Below, one piece after another: positions 42,734 to 43,510 of a stretch of DNA of 43,510 nucleotides. A program made the translations under genes and the position numbers. The notes under the pieces are model-generated. The model had not been told where the DNA came from. It did not search any database and worked only from the letters and a program-made list of their open reading frames with translations. The DNA is taken from assembly GCA_947450865.1 (NCBI GenBank), contig CANFWR010000006.1, forward strand, positions 1-43,510, written 5' to 3'. Source of the stretch: Cytophagaceae bacterium (GTDB lineage: Bacteria; Bacteroidota; Bacteroidia; Cytophagales; Spirosomataceae). Every line of letters begins with the position of its first letter. The first letter of the stretch is position 1.

Positions 42734-43510
42734 TACCATCAGGCTACATCCGCGCATTTCAGAATTATCGAAGCGGCCTAGCACTTTAAATCGGATTCCA
42801 TCATCTTCTAAGGAGCCTAAATCCCGTGTTTCGATAAAGGAACAGGAATCGATGTTTCCCAAATCAGCGACTTTAATCCCCCCCGTTTTATGAGGCTGAG
42901 TCACTAAGGCAAATGGATCGCCCACTTCCCGCAAACAAACCCGCATCGTATAAGCCGGAGAAAATATCCCCTGAGATTTTGCATAAGCCTGCGAAAACAG
43001 CTCCGTCATTCCATATTCTGAAGCGATCGAGTCCAATCCCATCTTCTCTAGTAAATAGGCGTGCACTTTATCACGAATCCACTCCTCCCGGCGACCTTTC
43101 ATACCACCCGTCTCCATCACGATTAATCGATCTTTGTGCTCCTGCAAGAAAGACAAATCAATCCCTAAATCCACTAAATCCAACAAACCAAAGGTCACAC
43201 CCATCAGCCAAACTTTCTTATCAGTCGACAAAGCTTTCCGCAAAGCTTCCACCAGCTCCTCGTACTGATTCAAATAAAAACCAGACAACTCTGACCCCGA
43301 CGCTTTGATGAAATGATCCATCATAAAGACCAGTGAAGAAGTAGAGCGCTCTAAATAAGACGGCAACAAGGCAAAAATATGGTAATCGCTCAAAGGACCA
43401 TATTCGCGCTCAAAGGCGATTTTGGAAATTGCTTGGTAGAATCCGGGATCGCAAACGGGGTGTTTGGAGGGGATTTGACCGGTTGTTCCGGAACTTTCGA
43501 AGGAGAATAA
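42716..43510 (-). CDS. LuxE/PaaK-family acyltransferase (5' end outside window)
   Basis: The 264 visible residues are in frame to the window edge, so the N-terminus is missing (family members are about 320-330 residues). The AMP-binding-like motif FESSGTTGQ lies at the visible start, and YGMTELFSQAY at about residues 170-180 is the second family motif. Members of this group activate carboxylic acids, and Bacteroidota copies are annotated as acyltransferases; substrate unknown. It is convergent with moaE with an 18-base overlap. A TTG at 43393 is only an internal codon, not a start. Confidence 0.85.
   Translation of the reverse strand, partial: LFSFESSGTTGQIPSKHPVCDPGFYQAISKIAFEREYGPLSDYHIFALLPSYLERSTSSLVFMMDHFIKASGSELSGFYLNQYEELVEALRKALSTDKKVWLMGVTFGLLDLVDLGIDLSFLQEHKDRLIVMETGGMKGRREEWIRDKVHAYLLEKMGLDSIASEYGMTELFSQAYAKSQGIFSPAYTMRVCLREVGDPFALVTQPHKTGGIKVADLGNIDSCSFIETRDLGSLEDDGIRFKVLGRFDNSEMRGCSLMVSGMGN

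Noticed and set aside
1-43510. Mobile elements, CRISPR, tRNA or rRNA genes, defence systems
   Set aside because: I looked for direct-repeat arrays, transposase motifs, cloverleaf-like sequences and defence-type domain genes and saw none that I could support.

Overview
The window looks like chromosomal DNA of a member of the Bacteroidota, most likely a Cytophagales-type bacterium (genus not determined). The evidence is the set of Bacteroidota-type genes (bshA, DUF4834, a short FtsL-like protein, an FtsI with a C-terminal PASTA domain, a eukaryote-type NADP-isocitrate dehydrogenase), the general lack of Shine-Dalgarno sequences, and repeated promoter matches to the Bacteroidota pattern TTTG (-33) / TAnnTTTG (-7). 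I see no tRNA, rRNA, insertion sequence, phage gene, CRISPR array or recognisable defence system. The coding density is very high and no gene-free stretch exceeds about 220 bases.

Layout. 1-4806: partial ppa, then def-pheT, then ffh facing pheT with stop codons that abut. 4807-7620: icd on the plus strand, a 216-base spacer holding two terminators and an unusual array of mini-palindromes, then the ribosomal operon rpsF-rpsR-rplI on the minus strand. 7642-14133: a membrane-anchored coiled-coil protein, yggS, greA, fmt, and the minus-strand operon purK-purE-LysM protein-M15 peptidase. 14234-16119: a DUF6580 membrane protein and a secreted amidohydrolase, separated by a bidirectional terminator. 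14845-23473: a truncated dcw cell-wall cluster, rsmH-ftsL-ftsI-murE-mraY, followed by aroA and the amidohydrolase gene. 23601-27943: a TlpA-like thioredoxin gene coupled to a PAP2 phosphatase gene, then aspartate aminotransferase and the NhaD antiporter. 28041-32595: an MsbA-type ABC exporter and three glycosyltransferases. 32592-33588: nuoB-nuoC. 33650-38576: recG, yqgE, folK, bshA and purN. 38566-43510: carB with a DUF4834 gene, folA-moaE, and a partial LuxE/PaaK-type acyltransferase.

How it works together. Most genes are housekeeping: translation (def, pheT, ffh, fmt, rpsF/R, rplI), purine, pyrimidine, folate and aromatic synthesis (purE, purK, purN, carB, folK, folA, aroA), peptidoglycan and division (rsmH, ftsL, ftsI, murE, mraY, plus LysM and M15 proteins), and surface glycan synthesis (ABC exporter and glycosyltransferases). 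Many starts overlap the previous stop (ATGA or TAATG), so translational coupling is common.

The most unusual non-genic signals are: (a) the array at 6232-6386, in which 9-11-base palindromes of different sequence alternate with a conserved 8-base linker; (b) the convergent gene pairs, nine of eleven of which overlap or abut, one of them with a perfect 10-bp hairpin built from the last codons of both genes; (c) a possible short RNA with its own -7 box and terminator upstream of greA. I did not find a clear new multi-gene system.
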